This document shows positions 63,854 to 64,000 of a stretch of 64,000 bases of DNA, in pieces; within the stretch, counting starts at the first letter, position 1; each line of letters begins with the position of its first letter. A program made the position numbers and the translations under genes. The DNA comes from Planctomycetaceae bacterium (GTDB lineage: Bacteria; Planctomycetota; Planctomycetia; Pirellulales; Pirellulaceae). The DNA is taken from assembly GCA_012729315.1 (NCBI GenBank), contig JAAYDI010000141.1, positions 41,230 to 105,229 on the forward strand. Direction: 5' to 3'. The notes beneath the pieces were generated by a model. The model had not been told where the DNA came from, did not search any database, and saw only the letters and a program-made list of their open reading frames with translations.

Positions 63854-64000
63854 ATGACGACGGTGAGAATCGTGGCTGGAATGCAGCTGTTATGTGCGGT
63901 TGGTGCGCTACTTGGTGCCGTGCTTGTGGCGGGAGAGCCGCCGGCGGAAGAGGTCAGTCGCCAGCCTTCGACATACGCGCCGGCCAAGGATCTCGAGTCA
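63854..64000 (+). CDS. start of a secreted protein (5' end only)
   Basis: 49 codons from the ATG at 63854 to the right edge; AGGAGG 6 nt upstream is strong. Residues 5-29 form a signal peptide (IVAGMQLLCAVGALLGAVLVAGE), after which come EEVSRQPSTYAPAKDLES. Function unknown. Confidence 0.7.
   Translation, partial: MTTVRIVAGMQLLCAVGALLGAVLVAGEPPAEEVSRQPSTYAPAKDLES

Overview
The window is GC-rich bacterial chromosome that reads as Planctomycetota. The case rests on family content rather than a marker gene: a TIGR03790-type secreted protein, a ThuA plus DUF1080 fusion, several Gfo/Idh/MocA oxidoreductases (two with export signals), a DUF2961/GH172 protein, a membrane-anchored Ser/Thr kinase with a long C-terminal half, a W-x-P-G-Y-W repeat protein, and a chaperonin cluster with two different GroELs. 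Only one RNA gene was recognised, tRNA-Val(UAC). I saw no insertion sequence, prophage, CRISPR array or conjugation gene, so this looks like ordinary chromosome.

Layout. 1-10.9 kb: secreted and sugar-related genes (TIGR03790, ThuA-DUF1080, a URO-D-like/Gfo/Gfo operon, tRNA-Val, aldose epimerase) and a large Ser/Thr kinase. 11.3-14.3 kb: a hybrid sensor kinase with an adjacent Hpt phosphotransfer protein. 14.3-22.5 kb: a leftward run of two secreted-type Gfo/Idh/MocA proteins, GH172-like protein, SDR, a helix-turn-helix regulator and two unknowns. 22.7-28.2 kb: mnmE, yidC and a tandem pair of phosphoesterases. 28.6-34.7 kb: tsaB, hemL, a repeat-rich secreted protein and truB. 35.3-43.4 kb: ftsK, then cimA-valS behind a transcription attenuator. 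43.6-49.8 kb: a bifunctional-nuclease-family protein, a sulfotransferase, and a leftward hom-apgM-lysC operon for the aspartate family of amino acids. 50.3-58.1 kb: a rightward stress cluster groEL-groES-groEL-dnaJ-grpE-fmdB-yacG plus a membrane protein. 58.3-64 kb: glnB (P-II), a phosphotransferase-fold protein, dsbD, purM and the start of a secreted protein.

The most notable discovery is at 38.30-38.58 kb. A promoter with a 17-bp spacer is followed by a 26-codon leader ORF with a good Shine-Dalgarno. Ten of its residues 8-23 are Leu, Ile or Val. Then come a possible antiterminator and a perfect 13-bp terminator hairpin with T8, ending 50 bp before cimA (citramalate synthase, isoleucine route) and valS. 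This is the complete architecture of a classical peptide-leader attenuator for branched-chain amino acids, joined to a biosynthetic gene and a tRNA synthetase. Other points worth a second look: a PDZ-like domain inside YidC; a coiled-coil and a zinc-ribbon insertion in ValRS; coding-like sequence past the amber stop of the Ser/Thr kinase; a 91-nt hairpin with U7 at 2.7 kb; a family of 7-bp-period repeats in four intergenic gaps; and an apgM-family gene placed where a homoserine kinase is expected.
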